NCBI GenBank assembly: GCA_013177805.1
Contig: JABLXU010000025.1
Location: 19,174-83,173 of the forward strand
Reading direction: 5' to 3'
Length of the DNA: 64,000 nucleotides
DNA from: Candidatus Omnitrophota bacterium
GTDB taxonomy: Bacteria; Hinthialibacterota; Hinthialibacteria; Hinthialibacterales; Hinthialibacteraceae
Positions 63,379-64,000 of this stretch are shown piece after piece; within the stretch, counting starts at the first letter, position 1; every line of letters starts with the position of its first letter. The position numbers were made by a program, and so were the translations under genes. The notes under the pieces are model-generated. The model worked only from the letters and a program-made list of their open reading frames with translations, was not told the DNA's origin and did not search any database.

Positions 63379-63406
63379 GGACGGACATAAGAGTCCGCCC
63401 TTTTTT
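63379..63406 (+). terminator. Intrinsic terminator after the HEAT-DUF1080 gene
   Basis: GGACGGAC and GTCCGCCC pair with one mismatch around a 6-nt loop and are followed directly by six T. It lies 51 nt after the stop at 63327. Confidence 0.8.
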
Positions 63407-63575
63407 CTCAATTTCTCTTCACTTCTTTTCACTTCTTCTAATTTAAGGGTGCAGTTAGATCCTGGTTAGTTTTTCGACCTTATCGCCAAAATACCCACCT
63501 TGGGGGGAACGGCCGGGCCGGCGGGATTCGTGAAGGCATTCACGGAAATCCGTTTTCGGGTCTAGAATCCTCAGC

Positions 63576-64000
63576 ATGATGCCGCACCGGATGGTTATAT
63601 TTTTCGACGCGCATAAGATGCTGATTTTTTTCATCCCGTTTGTCATTTATTTGATCAACGGACGGGAAATCAGCAGTGGAGATCCTACGCCCACGGTGTT
63701 CGTGGCAGTGAACCTGGTCAAGCACGGAACCGTGTTCCTGGACGATCTGCGCGATTATATTCCCTATCACAACACACCATATTTCGTATCGGAGCGGATG
63801 GGGCATATCGTCTCCAACTATCCGGTGTTTCCCGGCCTCATGGCCGCGCCGGTGTTCGCACCGTTTGTGTGGCTGGGAATGATCGCCCCCGGGGACGGCG
63901 ACCTGGTCTGGAAATATTTATCCAAATTGTCGGGGGCATTGTACACGGCGCTCTCAGTGCTGGGGATGTATCTGGCCCTGAAGCGACTGATTTCACGCGA
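63576..64000 (+). CDS. Membrane glycosyltransferase-like protein (GT-C type), N-terminal part
   Basis: The gene runs off the right edge, leaving 141 residues visible. There is no strong ribosome binding site; two adjacent ATGs are possible starts. The first helix is M-L-I-F-F-I-P-F-V-I-Y-L-I-N. A periplasmic-type loop follows with I-S-S-G-D-P-T-P-T and then N-Y-P-V-F-P-G-L-M, then further hydrophobic helices (V-F-A-P-F-V-W-L-G-M-I and A-L-Y-T-A-L-S-V-L-G-M-Y-L). S-G-D-x-x-P in the first loop after one helix, then N-Y-P-x-x-P-G, resembles GT-C membrane transferases and DUF-type relatives. The match is tentative because the catalytic region is outside the window. Confidence 0.55.
   Translation, partial: MMPHRMVIFFDAHKMLIFFIPFVIYLINGREISSGDPTPTVFVAVNLVKHGTVFLDDLRDYIPYHNTPYFVSERMGHIVSNYPVFPGLMAAPVFAPFVWLGMIAPGDGDLVWKYLSKLSGALYTALSVLGMYLALKRLISR

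Noticed and set aside
1..64000. tRNA, rRNA, CRISPR arrays, IS elements, phage genes and riboswitches.
   Set aside because: I looked for CCA-type cloverleafs, regularly spaced direct repeats, transposase motifs and phage structural genes, and found none I could support.

Overview
The window looks like part of a chromosome from an uncultured, free-living, heterotrophic, diderm bacterium, GC-rich in its genes. The diderm inference rests on a complete RND-TolC efflux operon, several lipoproteins and many exported proteins. The gene mix is orphan pseudopilins, Tat-exported Gfo/Idh/MocA oxidoreductases, DUF1080, ThuA, SSS symporters, and propeller sensors ending in a Cys4 tail. That suggests a polysaccharide-degrading candidate phylum such as Hydrogenedentota or Sumerlaeota, or a PVC relative. 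The assignment is inference only: there is no rRNA, tRNA or other phylogenetic marker here. I see no phage, IS element or CRISPR array.

Layout. 1-3180: end of a pseudopilin gene, a small Sm-like protein, an exported histidine phosphatase and a GHL-type putative glycosidase. 3615-7363: MFS transporter plus a large exported glycosidase. 7501-15659: two Tat-exported Gfo/Idh/MocA oxidoreductases, a Tat-exported DUF4838-like protein, an orphan pseudopilin, a POT peptide transporter and a Tat-exported polysaccharide-deacetylase-like protein. 15906-17330: exported double LamG protein. 17540-25216 (minus): a probable five-gene unit of propeller sensor, SGNH hydrolase, sodium:solute symporter, Tat Gfo/Idh/MocA and HEAT protein, closed by a terminator. 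25486-36972: an unrecognised exported protein, an MscS/MscK channel, two divergent glycosyltransferases and two tandem CBM9-like paralogues. 37730-44465: OMF, RND pump, adaptor and TetR, with two TGACGTCA operators. 44854-48793: Tat TIM-barrel isomerase, a frameshifted LRR gene, ThuA and an MgtE-like transporter. 48824-54741: M61 peptidase, sigma-54 activator with a degenerate receiver, UPF0316 protein and pectate-lyase-like beta-helix protein. 54787-64000: unrecognised exported protein, copper-type P1B ATPase with YHS, Tat Gfo/Idh/MocA, HEAT-DUF1080 fusion and the start of a membrane glycosyltransferase-like gene.

How it fits together. Most genes point to capture and extracytoplasmic processing of complex carbohydrate: glycosidases, a beta-helix protein, LamG and CBM9 binding proteins, and four Tat-exported oxidoreductases. 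A 3-keto-disaccharide hydrolase-type domain, a sugar-isomerase-type barrel and sugar-type transporters complete the set. This could be an oxidoreductive (3-keto-glycoside) route working outside the cytoplasm. The most unusual signals are a short aromatic C-terminal tail (V-x-[EDQH]-[WF]-x-[LVM]-[FY]-COOH) on five exported proteins that share no domain apart from the paralogous CBM9 pair, a promoter block shared by the tandem CBM9 genes, and a kinase-less 14-repeat sensor heading an oxidoreductase operon.
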